64,000 nt of DNA from Mesorhizobium sp. Root552. GTDB taxonomy: Bacteria > Pseudomonadota > Alphaproteobacteria > Rhizobiales > Rhizobiaceae. The DNA is taken from NCBI RefSeq assembly GCF_001427285.1, contig NZ_LMFV01000001.1, positions 62,462-126,461 of the forward strand, given 5' to 3'. The notes beneath the pieces are model-generated. The model made no database searches. It had not been told where the DNA came from and saw only the letters and a program-made list of their open reading frames with translations. Made by a program: the position numbers and the translations under genes. Every line of letters begins with the position of its first letter. Position 1 is the stretch's first letter. Below, piece after piece: positions 27,599-36,561 of the stretch.

Positions 27599-27732
27599 TC
27601 GTTGTTCTCCGGCGCACACATGTAGCCGAACCGACCGGCGCTGGCGAGAGGGCGGCGGCGCTGTCCCAGCGTACAGGTGGGGCTGGCTTGCAAAGGTCCG
27701 AGAGAAAACCTGAATTCCGTTACATGGGGTTG

Positions 27733-27795
27733 ACGGTAGCCGCCGTCCCTCATCCGCCTGCCGGCATCTTCACCCCGTAAACGGGGAGAAGAACC
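27733..27795. repeat. Partial intergenic repeat with CCCCG-TAAA-CGGGG hairpin
   Basis: The segment CATCCGCCTGCCGGCATCTT followed by the hairpin CCCCGTAAACGGGG (27773-27786) resembles the half-elements scattered in rhizobial genomes. It lies just past the PBP gene stop and could form a hairpin at the end of that transcript, without a U-run. Confidence 0.5.
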
Positions 27796-27800
27796 ATAGA

Positions 27801-30032
27801 TCAACCGCCGGTGAGCAGGTCGAAGATCGAGCCTTTGCCCTTTTTCACCGGACCACCGACATCGCCGGGCGGCACCGGCCGCTTGATCGAGGCGGTTGAA
27901 CCGTTGTCGCTCGGCATTGCAAGCTTGCCGCCATTGTCAGCCACCGGCACATTGCGTGGCGGCTTGTTCGCAGGAACCAGCGGAGCAGGGTCCGCGCCGA
28001 CATCGACGGACGGAACCTTGCGTATCGACCCACCGTCGACGATTGCATCGGCAGGCTTCGATTTCCAGGTGCCGGGCAATGGTGCGACCGGCACGCCTTC
28101 ATGTGCCGCAACCATGAACTCATGCCACGCCTGCGCCGGCAGCGCACCGCCGGTGACCTTCTTCATCGGATGGCCGTCGTCGTTGCCGAACCAGACGCCG
28201 GTGGTGAGGTTGGCAGTGTAGCCGACGAACCAGGCGTCGCGCGAATTCTGGCTGGTGCCGGTCTTGCCGGCGGACGGCCAGGCGAACGCGGCCTTGCGCG
28301 CGGTTCCCACCTCGACCGTGCCGGTCATCATCGAATTCATCATGCCGACGATTTCCGGCTTGATGACGCGCGGCGCGCTGCCGCCGGAATTTTCGTAAAG
28401 CACCTTGCCCTTGGCAGTGGTAACGCGGCGGACAAAATGCACCGGCGGGCGATACCCGCCATTGGCGAACGGCACGTAGGCGGCCGTCAGCTCAAGCGGC
28501 GTGACCTCGGACGTGCCGAGCGAAATGGTGACATTGTTCTGCAGGTCGGACTGGATGCCCATGCGCCGGGCAGCCTCGGCCACAGCGTCTGGGCCGACTT
28601 CCATGGTGAGCTGCGCCGCAACGGAATTCAGCGACTTCGCCAGCGCCGTCGCCAGCGTGACCTTGCCGTAATATTTGCCGCCGTAGTTTTCCGGCTTCCA
28701 CTTGCCGATGCGGATCGGCGCATCGTTGCGCACGCTGTCTGGCGTGCGGCCGGATTCCAGCGCGGCCATGTAGACGAACGGCTTGAAGGCCGAGCCCGGC
28801 TGGCGGCGCGCCTCCGAAGCGCGGTCGAACTGGCTGGTGGAATAATCGTAGCCGCCGACCATCGCTCTGACCGCGCCGGAATTGTCGATCGAGACAAGCG
28901 CGCCCTGGCTGACGTCGAGCTTCTTGCTGTTGGCATCTATCAACTGGCGGATCGATTTTTCAGCCAGCCGCTGCAAGGTAAGGTCGATGGTGGTATCGAC
29001 GATGATATCGCCTTCCACCTCGCCGATCAGGTCCGGCAATTCCTCCATCACCGTGTCGGCGACATAGTTTTCCGAACCGGTCCAGTAGGACGGCGAGCGG
29101 TTTGCAGGCGCGCTCATGGCATAGGTAAGTTCCTTTGCCGAAATCATGCCTTCGTCGCGCATGGCGGCCAGCACCAGTTGCGCGCGCTGCTCGGCGGCCT
29201 TGGGATCGCGCGCCGGCGACAGCCGTGACGGCGCCTTGAGCAGGCCCGCGAGAAGTGCTGCCTCCGGCAGCGACACATCGCGCGCGCCCTTGCCGAAATA
29301 GCGGCGCGAAGCCGCCTCGACGCCATAGGCTCCCGAACCGAAATAGACCCGGTTGAGATACATGGCGAGAATCTGGTCCTTCGTGTGCTTGTGCTCCAGC
29401 CAGAACGCCAGAAGCACCTCCTGCACCTTGCGCTCAAGCGTGCGGTCCGGCTTCAGGAACAGGTTCTTGGCGAGCTGTTGGGTGAGCGTCGAGCCGCCCT
29501 GCGAGAAGCGGCCGCTGAGCACGTTGGTGACCATCGCGCGGGCCAGCCCGATCGGATCGATGCCGAAATGCGAATAGAAGCGGCGATCCTCGATGGCGAT
29601 GACCGCTTGCGGGATATAGGGCGACATGCCTTTGAGCCCCACCGCTTCGCCGCCGCTCATGCCGCGATTGGCGATGAGCTGCCCGTCGACGGAAACGATC
29701 TTGATGTTGGGCGCCCGCTCGGGAATGGACCAGGTGGTGGCCGACGGCATCTTGGCGCCGTAGTAGACCACCATGCCGGCCGCAGCGATGCCGCCCCAGA
29801 TGGCAAGCACGAAGCACCAGTAGGCGAGCCGCGCGAAAATGCCGAACAGCCCGCGCCGCGAGCGGCGGCGGCTTGAACGCGACGATTTCGCCTTGGATGA
29901 CTTGCGCTTTGCGGGGGCCTTGCGGGTGGGCACGACGCGATCCTCCTCGCGCACCGAAAACCCGAGCGACGCGGCGCCGCGCGCCGGTTCATCAAAGCTG
30001 GGCTCGATACGTCTGTTCCTGCGGTCCGCCAT
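27801..30032 (-). CDS. Class A penicillin-binding protein (PBP1A family)
   Basis: A 743-residue bifunctional peptidoglycan synthase. A basic cytoplasmic tail (about 1-60; KRKSSKAKSSRSSRRRSRR) is followed by one transmembrane helix (about 66-90). Next is the GT51 glycosyltransferase domain, with the catalytic glutamate in AIEDRRFYSHFGIDPIG and GGSTLTQQLAKNLFL. The transpeptidase domain has the SxxK serine in GSAFKP, SLN, and KTGTS. All catalytic motifs are intact. The C-terminal tail is low-complexity Pro/Gly/Lys. Glycan polymerisation and crosslinking both seem possible. No operon partner is evident. Confidence 0.93.
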   Translation of the reverse strand: MADRRNRRIEPSFDEPARGAASLGFSVREEDRVVPTRKAPAKRKSSKAKSSRSSRRRSRRGLFGIFARLAYWCFVLAIWGGIAAAGMVVYYGAKMPSATTWSIPERAPNIKIVSVDGQLIANRGMSGGEAVGLKGMSPYIPQAVIAIEDRRFYSHFGIDPIGLARAMVTNVLSGRFSQGGSTLTQQLAKNLFLKPDRTLERKVQEVLLAFWLEHKHTKDQILAMYLNRVYFGSGAYGVEAASRRYFGKGARDVSLPEAALLAGLLKAPSRLSPARDPKAAEQRAQLVLAAMRDEGMISAKELTYAMSAPANRSPSYWTGSENYVADTVMEELPDLIGEVEGDIIVDTTIDLTLQRLAEKSIRQLIDANSKKLDVSQGALVSIDNSGAVRAMVGGYDYSTSQFDRASEARRQPGSAFKPFVYMAALESGRTPDSVRNDAPIRIGKWKPENYGGKYYGKVTLATALAKSLNSVAAQLTMEVGPDAVAEAARRMGIQSDLQNNVTISLGTSEVTPLELTAAYVPFANGGYRPPVHFVRRVTTAKGKVLYENSGGSAPRVIKPEIVGMMNSMMTGTVEVGTARKAAFAWPSAGKTGTSQNSRDAWFVGYTANLTTGVWFGNDDGHPMKKVTGGALPAQAWHEFMVAAHEGVPVAPLPGTWKSKPADAIVDGGSIRKVPSVDVGADPAPLVPANKPPRNVPVADNGGKLAMPSDNGSTASIKRPVPPGDVGGPVKKGKGSIFDLLTGG

Positions 30033-30416
30033 GCCTCGATATTGCCCGTCCCCTGCCGATGGCGATCGACGTGAAGGCTAGATGCGGCGATTTAAGGGCA
30101 CGTTAAAATCGTTAAAATTAAAACAACTTGATTTCAGATGCTTAGGTGGAAGCCGACCCTCATTTCAAGAAGGCGCGTGCCAATCGTCTCTCTGCTCTGT
30201 CGGCTTAACTTTGTCGCCACTCCAAAAGCCTTTGACGATAGCGCCGATAATCACAAGAAAACCAGCGATTGCCAGGTAGCTCAGCACGGCATCGGCCTCA
30301 TCGTTCGCGCTTTGCAATCGAAGCACAATCGTCAAGCGCCGCAAAGCGGCAGGGCCAATCAGACAATGGGGAATTTGTGGGCCGCGATCCGTGGCGACAT
30401 CAAAAAATGCAGTTCC
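30033..30416. other. Intergenic region between the PBP and adenylation-fusion genes
   Basis: This 384-base gap holds the upstream side of the PBP gene. The part next to it is AT-rich (CACGTTAAAATCG, TTAAAATTAAAAC) and likely holds its promoter. Nothing else gene-like is visible. A small hairpin GCCGC-AAA-GCGGC near 30339-30351 has no U-run. Confidence 0.4.
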
Positions 30417-33008
30417 CTACAATTTCCCGGAAATGGTGCGCTCCGGCACCGCAAACTGCAATTTGCCAGTCAACAACCTCTTCCGCATCGCGAGGGAGGA
30501 ACGGTGCGCCATCAGGCCGAGTAGCCACTTTTGCAAGGCGAACATGGCCAAGCCCGAGAGGATGCCAACGGCTATAGCCAGCGCCGTGAAAACCGGCGTG
30601 GACAGCGTAGGATGTGGCAACAGCCATTCGGGCACGATCCGGTGAAACAGGTAGATGTGGTAACCGGCAGCCGAGACCGGCAGCACGCAGTTCACCAACC
30701 AGCCCGGTAAGGCGATGCGGGGCACATAAAGCAGGACGATCACCGCACCGAACACCGATGTGAACTTGACCCAGGACCCGGTCCAGTTGCCTCCCCACCA
30801 GGCAAACAGCGCACAAAGCGAGGCCGCCATCAAAGCCAGCACGTGTCGCTTGGAAGAAGAATTGGCAAAGTAGACACACCAGCCGAGCACAGCCAGATGG
30901 AACACGTCGGGCAAGGTGAATATCCGCGCGCCGCCGATGTTCCAGACAAAGGGCGTCAGCAATTTCACCGCGACCGACAGGGCAAGCAGGATCACGCCAA
31001 ACATGAATGGCAACGAACCGGCGAAGCGCCTCAGGGGCGCAATACAAAACAGGGCGACCCACAACAGCACGATCTGGGCATAGGCTTCGACGAACCAATA
31101 GAGATACGGCATCATGTGTTCGGGCTTGACCAGGCCAAGGTTGCCGATGAGCAGGAACGACGGCCACAATATTTCGCCCCGGACCAGCGAGAAGCCGACG
31201 ACAATAGGCAGGTAGATTGCAAGGTTGGCGGCCAAAGGGCTGAGCACGCCGGCCATGTCGCCAGCGAACAGGCGCTGGCGGTGAAAACGCGCCAAGCCGT
31301 ATCCGACCATCATGACCAGGACCGCCGCACCGCCGGGGATGGGCCACAAGGTTGCGTGGTGCATGACGATGAGCAGGATAGCCGCAGCGCGCAGCGCCAA
31401 CTGGCTGTCGATAGAAGAAGACTTGCTGTTGCTGCGCTGCATCTGCCCGAGTGCGGCAACGGGCGTGGTTTCCCATCCTTCCGGCAAGTGCCCGAGTTCG
31501 CGCTCGAGGGTGAGCGAAAGCTGCACGTAGAGCAGGGAATTGCCTCCCAACCCTTCGAAAGTGTCACCGGCCCCGACCTGACGCGGATAGAAGGCGCGCT
31601 GGAAGGCAGCGAGGATGCCAGTTTCCGGCTTTTCCCGCAGCGCGTCGAGCCGGGCGGAAATGGCGGTATAGTCGATCTTGCCTGAAGAAAGCCGCGGCAA
31701 GGCCCTGGCCCGGCCGACCTCGAGATGCGACCGCGGCAGCCCGCTTGCCGCCATCATCGCCTTCAGCACCTCGGCATCGCAATGAGGCGAAGTAACCAGC
31801 GCGAAGATGCGCTCGTCATTGCCGGCCACGGCGGCCGTAATCCCGGCCTGTTCGAGCGTCGCCTCGACCGCGCCGTGGCTGATGCGCAGGCCGGCGATCT
31901 TCGACATGCGCCGGCGGCGGCCAACGATGCGATAGAGGCCGTGGCTGTCGCGCTCGGCCATGTCGCCGGTGCGAAGCTCGGTGATCTCGGGGCCTTTCGC
32001 CAGATCGGCCCGGGCAAGCGCATAGCCCATCATCACATTGCGTCCGCGATAGACCAGTTCCCCCGCTTCGCCGGCGCGCTCGATCGGCCGGCCGTTGTCG
32101 TCCACCAGGCTGAGCGAGCCGCCCAGAATGGCGATGCCGATCTTGCCGGTGTTGCCGGCAAGCTGCCCGGGCGGAACATAGGCAATGCGTGCCGTTGCCT
32201 CGGTCTGGCCGTACATCATGAAGAAGCGGCGGCCGCCGGCGGCAAGGTGGCGCCGGAAGGTTTCGGCGAGCGCCGGCGCCATGCGCCCGCCGGCAACGGT
32301 CATGAAACGCAGCGACGGCAACTCGTGGCTGCGAAAGCTGGTTCTTTCCATCAACTCGAATGAGTAAGGCACGCCGCTGATATTGGTGCAGCCGGCGTCG
32401 CGCATCTCCTCGGCAAAACCCACGTCGGAAGCGCCGTTTTCAGGAAAGTAGACGCTGCCGCCGGTCGCGAGATGCGAATTGAGGACCGACAGCCCGTAGG
32501 AATAGTGGAACGGCAGAACAAGGGCTGCCCGGTCATCGGCCTGGAGTTCCAGATAGCTACCGATGGATCCGGCATTGGCCTCGACCGCAGCGGCGGAAAG
32601 CCTAACATAGCGTGTCTTGCCGGTGCTGCCCGAAGTGCCGAGCAAAACCGCCAGATCGGCGTGGAGATCGTCGCGCACCTTGCGCGTCTCGGCCAGGCAG
32701 CGCCAGCGTCCGTCGACACGCCGGCAGACGATGTCGGGCGAAAAATCCTCGACGAAGCCGTCCAGCGCCTGCCAGTTGCATGACGGCAGCAATGCGACCG
32801 CATGCTTGCCCCTGAGCGCTACGAGATAGGCGATGACGGCATGTTCGGTCGGCTCCGCCACCACGGCGACGAGCTTCTTGTGCGAGCCGAAATCTTTGGC
32901 TTGCAAGGCGACCCGCCGCGCCAGCTCGGCATAGGAAATTGGCGCACGGCCGGGGAAAATCAGCGCCGGTCGATGGCCGAGTTCTTCGAACCTTTCAAAG
33001 CACTGCAT
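30417..33008 (-). CDS. Adenylation-carrier-membrane acyltransferase fusion protein
   Basis: An 863-residue three-part protein (ATG at 33008, GGGAG upstream; a TTG 30 bases earlier is possible). Residues about 10-450 are an AMP-forming acyl-adenylating domain: GTSGSTGKTR at 124-133, YGQTE at 266-270, and the catalytic lysine K444 in SSGKIDY. About 470-525 is a phosphopantetheine carrier with serine S491 in GGNSL. About 540-840 is a polytopic acyltransferase_3-like domain with the family histidine in VMHH (550-551). The region PFHYSYGL replaces the NRPS aspartate motif, so the loaded acid is probably not an alpha-amino acid. It likely acylates a surface glycan or lipid. Confidence 0.8.
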   Translation of the reverse strand: MQCFERFEELGHRPALIFPGRAPISYAELARRVALQAKDFGSHKKLVAVVAEPTEHAVIAYLVALRGKHAVALLPSCNWQALDGFVEDFSPDIVCRRVDGRWRCLAETRKVRDDLHADLAVLLGTSGSTGKTRYVRLSAAAVEANAGSIGSYLELQADDRAALVLPFHYSYGLSVLNSHLATGGSVYFPENGASDVGFAEEMRDAGCTNISGVPYSFELMERTSFRSHELPSLRFMTVAGGRMAPALAETFRRHLAAGGRRFFMMYGQTEATARIAYVPPGQLAGNTGKIGIAILGGSLSLVDDNGRPIERAGEAGELVYRGRNVMMGYALARADLAKGPEITELRTGDMAERDSHGLYRIVGRRRRMSKIAGLRISHGAVEATLEQAGITAAVAGNDERIFALVTSPHCDAEVLKAMMAASGLPRSHLEVGRARALPRLSSGKIDYTAISARLDALREKPETGILAAFQRAFYPRQVGAGDTFEGLGGNSLLYVQLSLTLERELGHLPEGWETTPVAALGQMQRSNSKSSSIDSQLALRAAAILLIVMHHATLWPIPGGAAVLVMMVGYGLARFHRQRLFAGDMAGVLSPLAANLAIYLPIVVGFSLVRGEILWPSFLLIGNLGLVKPEHMMPYLYWFVEAYAQIVLLWVALFCIAPLRRFAGSLPFMFGVILLALSVAVKLLTPFVWNIGGARIFTLPDVFHLAVLGWCVYFANSSSKRHVLALMAASLCALFAWWGGNWTGSWVKFTSVFGAVIVLLYVPRIALPGWLVNCVLPVSAAGYHIYLFHRIVPEWLLPHPTLSTPVFTALAIAVGILSGLAMFALQKWLLGLMAHRSSLAMRKRLLTGKLQFAVPERTISGKL

Positions 33009-33237
33009 TCCCCCGGCTCCCGGCAACCAGGCCGGCAACGGCCCCAGACATGATCGGGAAAGCGGCTACCCTAATTCTTGACTGATTGCATCACGTTTCG
33101 TGCGATGACGCCTGCAATTTTTGTGCACTGAAGCCGGTTTCAAACACGCGGCGTGCCGCGGATGCCAAGTGCCGGTTGGCGATGGCTTTACAGGCGCAGT
33201 CGAGGTGCAAGCAAAACCGGAGGCTGGATTTGCGGTT

Positions 33238-34380
33238 TCACGCCGCCGCGTGCACGTGCCTGCCTTTTCCGTCCGCCTTGGCGCGGTAGAGGGCAGCGTC
33301 GGCCGCATGGAGCACTGCCATCGCCTCGGTCAGGGAGGCATCGATGCAGGCGCTGCCTATGCTGGCGCCGATGGTGACGATCTCGCCGTTCGGCAAGGTG
33401 AACGGCGCGGTCATGGTCTCGATCAATCTGGATGCGATGCGGGCGCAATCCTCATCATTGGCCTTCGGCAGCAGGAACAGGAATTCGTCGCCGCCCATGC
33501 GGAAGATCGCATCACCGAGGCGCACGCTGTCGAGCATGCGGTGTGATGCCGCCCGCAACAGGGAATCGCCCGCCGGATGGCCATACTTGTCATTGACCTC
33601 CTTGAACCCGTCGAGATCGAGGCTCAGGAAGCAGTAGCCTGCCTTGGGAGGGGCGCGAGAGTCGAGTTTGACGCGACGCTCCGCAAAATGCATGCGGTTG
33701 AAGAGCCCCGTCAGTTCGTCGGTTATCGCCATTGTGTGAGCACGGCGCTCCGCCTTGATCATGCGCAGCATGGAGGCATGGTTCTGTTCGATGAACAAAT
33801 AAAGGCTGGCGATCCAGGGAATGATCAGCATGGAGGCGACAGTCATGCCGGGGATCGGAGAACCGGCAAGTCCTGCGGCGAAGGGTACGGCGATAATGAT
33901 GAGAAGAAGCAACGCATGCCGGGGCATTGCCGCATTTCGCGATGTGACGACGCAGGCTGCGGCAGTGCCGATGATGGCCGACACCACGATGAGGGGCACG
34001 ATACCGCTTGCCATGCAAAGATAGATGGCAACGCCCAGAAGCAGGCTCCACAGGGTCCCAAACACCAGAAGCTTGTTGGCGCTCTCCCTGCGCTTTTCAG
34101 GGGGAGCGTTGTTCGCCTCCACCATGACTTTCCATCGAATGGCCGTGAGCACAAGCTCCGCTATCACCCACAATAGCGGCCACCACGCCGAGGTGTGATA
34201 GACGACCATGGCGGCCAGTGCGACGGTGCTGATCGGCGCGATAAGGATGGCTGCACGCCGATCCAGGATGGTCTGGAAAAGCTGGTCGCGCTCGTAAGGG
34301 TCGGACGTCAGCGGCGACGCCATCAGATACTGGAAAACTATCCGCACCGTTCTGCGGATCGGTATGAACCTGTTGTGCAT
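33238..34380 (-). CDS. Membrane diguanylate cyclase (GGDEF)
   Basis: A 380-residue enzyme making cyclic di-GMP from two GTP. About six hydrophobic helices (residues 40-200) form an unclassified membrane sensor, followed by a complete GGDEF domain: DELTGLFNRMHF, LDLDGFKEVNDKYGHPAGD, RMGGDEFLFLL. The inhibition site RxxD is present as RLGD, five residues before GGDEF, so product feedback is expected. The start is uncertain: ATG at 34380 or 34473. It lies 229 bases upstream of the adenylation-fusion gene on the same strand, so c-di-GMP and surface acylation could be linked, which is conjecture. Confidence 0.9.
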   Translation of the reverse strand: MHNRFIPIRRTVRIVFQYLMASPLTSDPYERDQLFQTILDRRAAILIAPISTVALAAMVVYHTSAWWPLLWVIAELVLTAIRWKVMVEANNAPPEKRRESANKLLVFGTLWSLLLGVAIYLCMASGIVPLIVVSAIIGTAAACVVTSRNAAMPRHALLLLIIIAVPFAAGLAGSPIPGMTVASMLIIPWIASLYLFIEQNHASMLRMIKAERRAHTMAITDELTGLFNRMHFAERRVKLDSRAPPKAGYCFLSLDLDGFKEVNDKYGHPAGDSLLRAASHRMLDSVRLGDAIFRMGGDEFLFLLPKANDEDCARIASRLIETMTAPFTLPNGEIVTIGASIGSACIDASLTEAMAVLHAADAALYRAKADGKGRHVHAAA

Positions 34381-34488
34381 GTCTCGCGGGCAAATATCCG
34401 TGGGGCTGAAATGGGCGAACGGACCGTCCGGTCCAGACCATAATGAGGCCGGAGCGCCCGGGGTTCCATCCAAATCGCCTGCTTGGGT

Positions 34489-35577
34489 TTACGGTCCGTA
34501 TAGAGCGGGTTTGGCTGGCCTGAGCACGAGCGTGTAGAGCATGCCCAGGAAGGTCACGGTCCAGGCAGCAATTGCCGCGTAGAGGAAGGCGCGAGCAACC
34601 GGCCCTAGAAAATTGAACTCCATGGCGCGGTCGAGCCGGAAGGTGCAGGCCGCATACATGCCGAGCGGGAACACCGCGCCCCAGTAAAGCGGATCGTAGG
34701 CAACCGGAAAGCGGCGATAGACATAGCGCCAGACACCGAGCAGCAGCAGCATCGGGATCCACCACGTTCCCGTGGCCCAGTAGAGCACGGTGAACCCCTT
34801 GATGAACGGCAACAGCGACACCAGAAAATGCGCGCCAGCGGCGTTTTCGACCAGCAGGGACCCCGCCAGCGTCGAAATCGCCATTGCGCCCATATTGATC
34901 CAGTAAGGCGGCTCGAGATCGCCCGGCGAAAGCGAAAAGAAGGTGTAGCGGTAGAAGATCAGCGCCATCAGCCAGATGTAGAGCATGCCGCCCCACAGCC
35001 ACATCGACAACGCGAGCAGGTTGAGTTCGAGCCGCCACGGCTGATCCACATGCGCCGCCAGAAGGACGCTCGAAACGGCGACCGATTGCGTCGCCACCAC
35101 CGCCAGCAGCCAGCCGCCATTGATGCCGGTGCCAAGCGTCGGCTTCTCGCCCTTGACGGTAAGCGCGGTGAAGACCGTGTAGGTCAGCCCCAGCCACAGC
35201 ACGACCGTGGCCAGCCACAAAAGCGTGCCCATGAAACGGTCTTCGGCAAGGATGATGAACTGGCTGGCCATGATGCCGGTGGCGGCGACGGCAGTGAAAT
35301 AACCGGGACCCGACAGGTGGCCGATCATGTCGCCGAAAAAGCGGCGGGGATGATGCCAGGCGCGCAGGAGATAAAGAACCCAGAGCACGCCATATTGCAG
35401 CCCGTTGAGGTAGAACAGCGCCCAGGCAAGGCCCGGGAAACCCATCATGAAGGCAGACAGAGAGACGATGCCGGTGGCCATCACCAGGCCGAAATAGCCC
35501 GGCGAGATATCTGCCAGACGATCGAGCCAGCTTGCTTTGGCTTGAGACTGAGACAATGCGAGAATCTCCCCCCGCAT
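34489..35577 (-). CDS. SLAC1/TDT family anion channel or transporter
   Basis: A 362-residue inner-membrane protein with about ten helices of the TehA/SLAC1 (tellurite-resistance/dicarboxylate transporter) fold. Typical segments are SPGYFGLVMATGIVSLSAF at the first helix, SGPGYFTAVAATGIMASQF, and WGAVFPLGMYAACTFRLDRA. Relatives move monovalent anions, malate or sulfite. The substrate here is unknown. A candidate sRNA or leader with a terminator sits 105 bases upstream of its start on the same strand, which could attenuate its expression. Confidence 0.85.
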   Translation of the reverse strand: MRGEILALSQSQAKASWLDRLADISPGYFGLVMATGIVSLSAFMMGFPGLAWALFYLNGLQYGVLWVLYLLRAWHHPRRFFGDMIGHLSGPGYFTAVAATGIMASQFIILAEDRFMGTLLWLATVVLWLGLTYTVFTALTVKGEKPTLGTGINGGWLLAVVATQSVAVSSVLLAAHVDQPWRLELNLLALSMWLWGGMLYIWLMALIFYRYTFFSLSPGDLEPPYWINMGAMAISTLAGSLLVENAAGAHFLVSLLPFIKGFTVLYWATGTWWIPMLLLLGVWRYVYRRFPVAYDPLYWGAVFPLGMYAACTFRLDRAMEFNFLGPVARAFLYAAIAAWTVTFLGMLYTLVLRPAKPALYGP

Positions 35578-35680
35578 TCCTTATCCGGCTTGGCGGCCAA
35601 GGCAAACAGGACATTGCCCCTGCAGCCGGCCATAGCGCTCTACAGAAGACCCGAAGCTTCTTCTCATCAGAACCGGCCCC

Positions 35681-35708
35681 AAAAAGAAAAGGCCGCCCGA
35701 AGGCGGCC
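35681..35708 (-). terminator. Intrinsic terminator of the candidate sRNA
   Basis: A 7-bp GC stem (GGCCGCC/GGCGGCC) with a UUCG-type tetraloop is followed on the minus strand by TTTTCTTTTT. This is the clearest intrinsic terminator in the window. Confidence 0.85.
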
Positions 35709-35753
35709 AAGGAAGGGTATGGGAGCTGCTGGACCAAGAGAAGGGATCAGCAA
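35683..35753 (-). ncRNA. Candidate small RNA with intrinsic terminator
   Basis: On the minus strand a promoter-like pair CTTGCT (35788-35783) and CATAAT (35765-35760) has a 17-base spacer. About 70 bases of C/U-rich sequence follow, with CCCTTCTCTTGG and ACCCTTCCTTGG, then a GGCCGCC-TTCG-GGCGGCC hairpin (35708-35691) and TTTTCTTTTT. Size and layout are reminiscent of the MmgR/suhB (ar8) sRNA family of alphaproteobacteria, but I cannot align it. CCUUCC could pair with ribosome sites. Alternatively it is a leader/attenuator for the SLAC1-type gene downstream. Confidence 0.6.
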
Positions 35754-35759
35754 GTACTC

Positions 35760-35788
35760 ATTATGCATATTTCCTGACAGGAAGCAAG
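35760..35788 (-). promoter_or_regulatory. Promoter of the candidate sRNA
   Basis: The minus strand has CTTGCT, 17 bases, then CATAAT, close to the alphaproteobacterial housekeeping consensus CTTGAC-N17-CTATAT. Predicted transcription start is near 35753. Confidence 0.5.
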
Positions 35789-35939
35789 TTTTCATTTGGA
35801 TATAATTTCAAAAAATTTCCTGCGCTTTCGACAGGCATCGCCGGATGCGCAGCGAGTTGTGGCCGCCGCCCGCAATCCAGCCGACGACGCCGATGGCCTG
35901 CCGCGGCAGGCCTTCCTCGTGCGGGTAGCGGTGAAGATT

Positions 35940-36389
35940 CTAGCGGACGACGAGCACCGGGATCTTGCTATGGGCGAGAACCTCGGAGGTCTGGCTGCCC
36001 AGGATCAGGCGGCCGAGCCCGCGACGGCCATGCGAAGCCATGACGATGAGGTTGCAGCCTCGCGCCTCAGCCACCTCGATGATGGCATCTGCCGGCCAAC
36101 GGTCAGGCACATGCAAGGTATCCGCCGCGACGCCAGCCCGATCCGCAGCCGCCTTGGCCGATACGAGCACGCCCTTGGCGAAGGATTCCTGGCCGGCCTC
36201 ATAGCGGTTGATGTCCTCGGGACCGGCCACCCATCCGGTTGCCGTTGCACCAGCCATCAAAGGGAAAGGCTCGGTCACGGTCACGATGGTAACCTTGCTC
36301 GACAGGGCTTTGGCCAGCGACAGGCCGTGGTCGAGTCCGTTTTTGGCGACATCTGATCCATCGGTGGCGATAAGGATGTGAGTGTACAT
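35940..36389 (-). CDS. Universal stress protein, UspA family
   Basis: A 149-residue single-domain Usp. The N-terminal strand MYTHILIATDGSDVAKNGLD and the C-terminal ATP-binding run ASHGRRGLGRLILGSQTSEV (G-x2-G-x9-G-S) are both intact, so it should be the nucleotide-binding type. The ATG at 36389 is used; the frame is open upstream without family similarity. It is the first of a run of small stress-type genes. I could not find an EcfG promoter directly in front of this gene. Confidence 0.9.
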   Translation of the reverse strand: MYTHILIATDGSDVAKNGLDHGLSLAKALSSKVTIVTVTEPFPLMAGATATGWVAGPEDINRYEAGQESFAKGVLVSAKAAADRAGVAADTLHVPDRWPADAIIEVAEARGCNLIVMASHGRRGLGRLILGSQTSEVLAHSKIPVLVVR

Positions 36390-36561
36390 TGCCTGCCCTC
36401 GTTTCCGTATCAGCGAGCAAACCAGAGCAAGTCTTCGACGGCAAGCCGGCAGGCCGCGTAAAATTGCCTCGGCCGGCAAGCGCAGACAAAGCGGCGACGC
36501 AGGCCGATCTGCATACGCCGCCGCGAGTTTGCCAAACTCCAAATGCTTTGGCTGCTCGACG

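Noticed and set aside
35895..35912. Perfect palindrome GGCCTGCCGCGGCAGGCC after the usp gene as a terminator
   Set aside because: It can form a hairpin but has no U-run on either strand, so it is not convincing as an intrinsic terminator.
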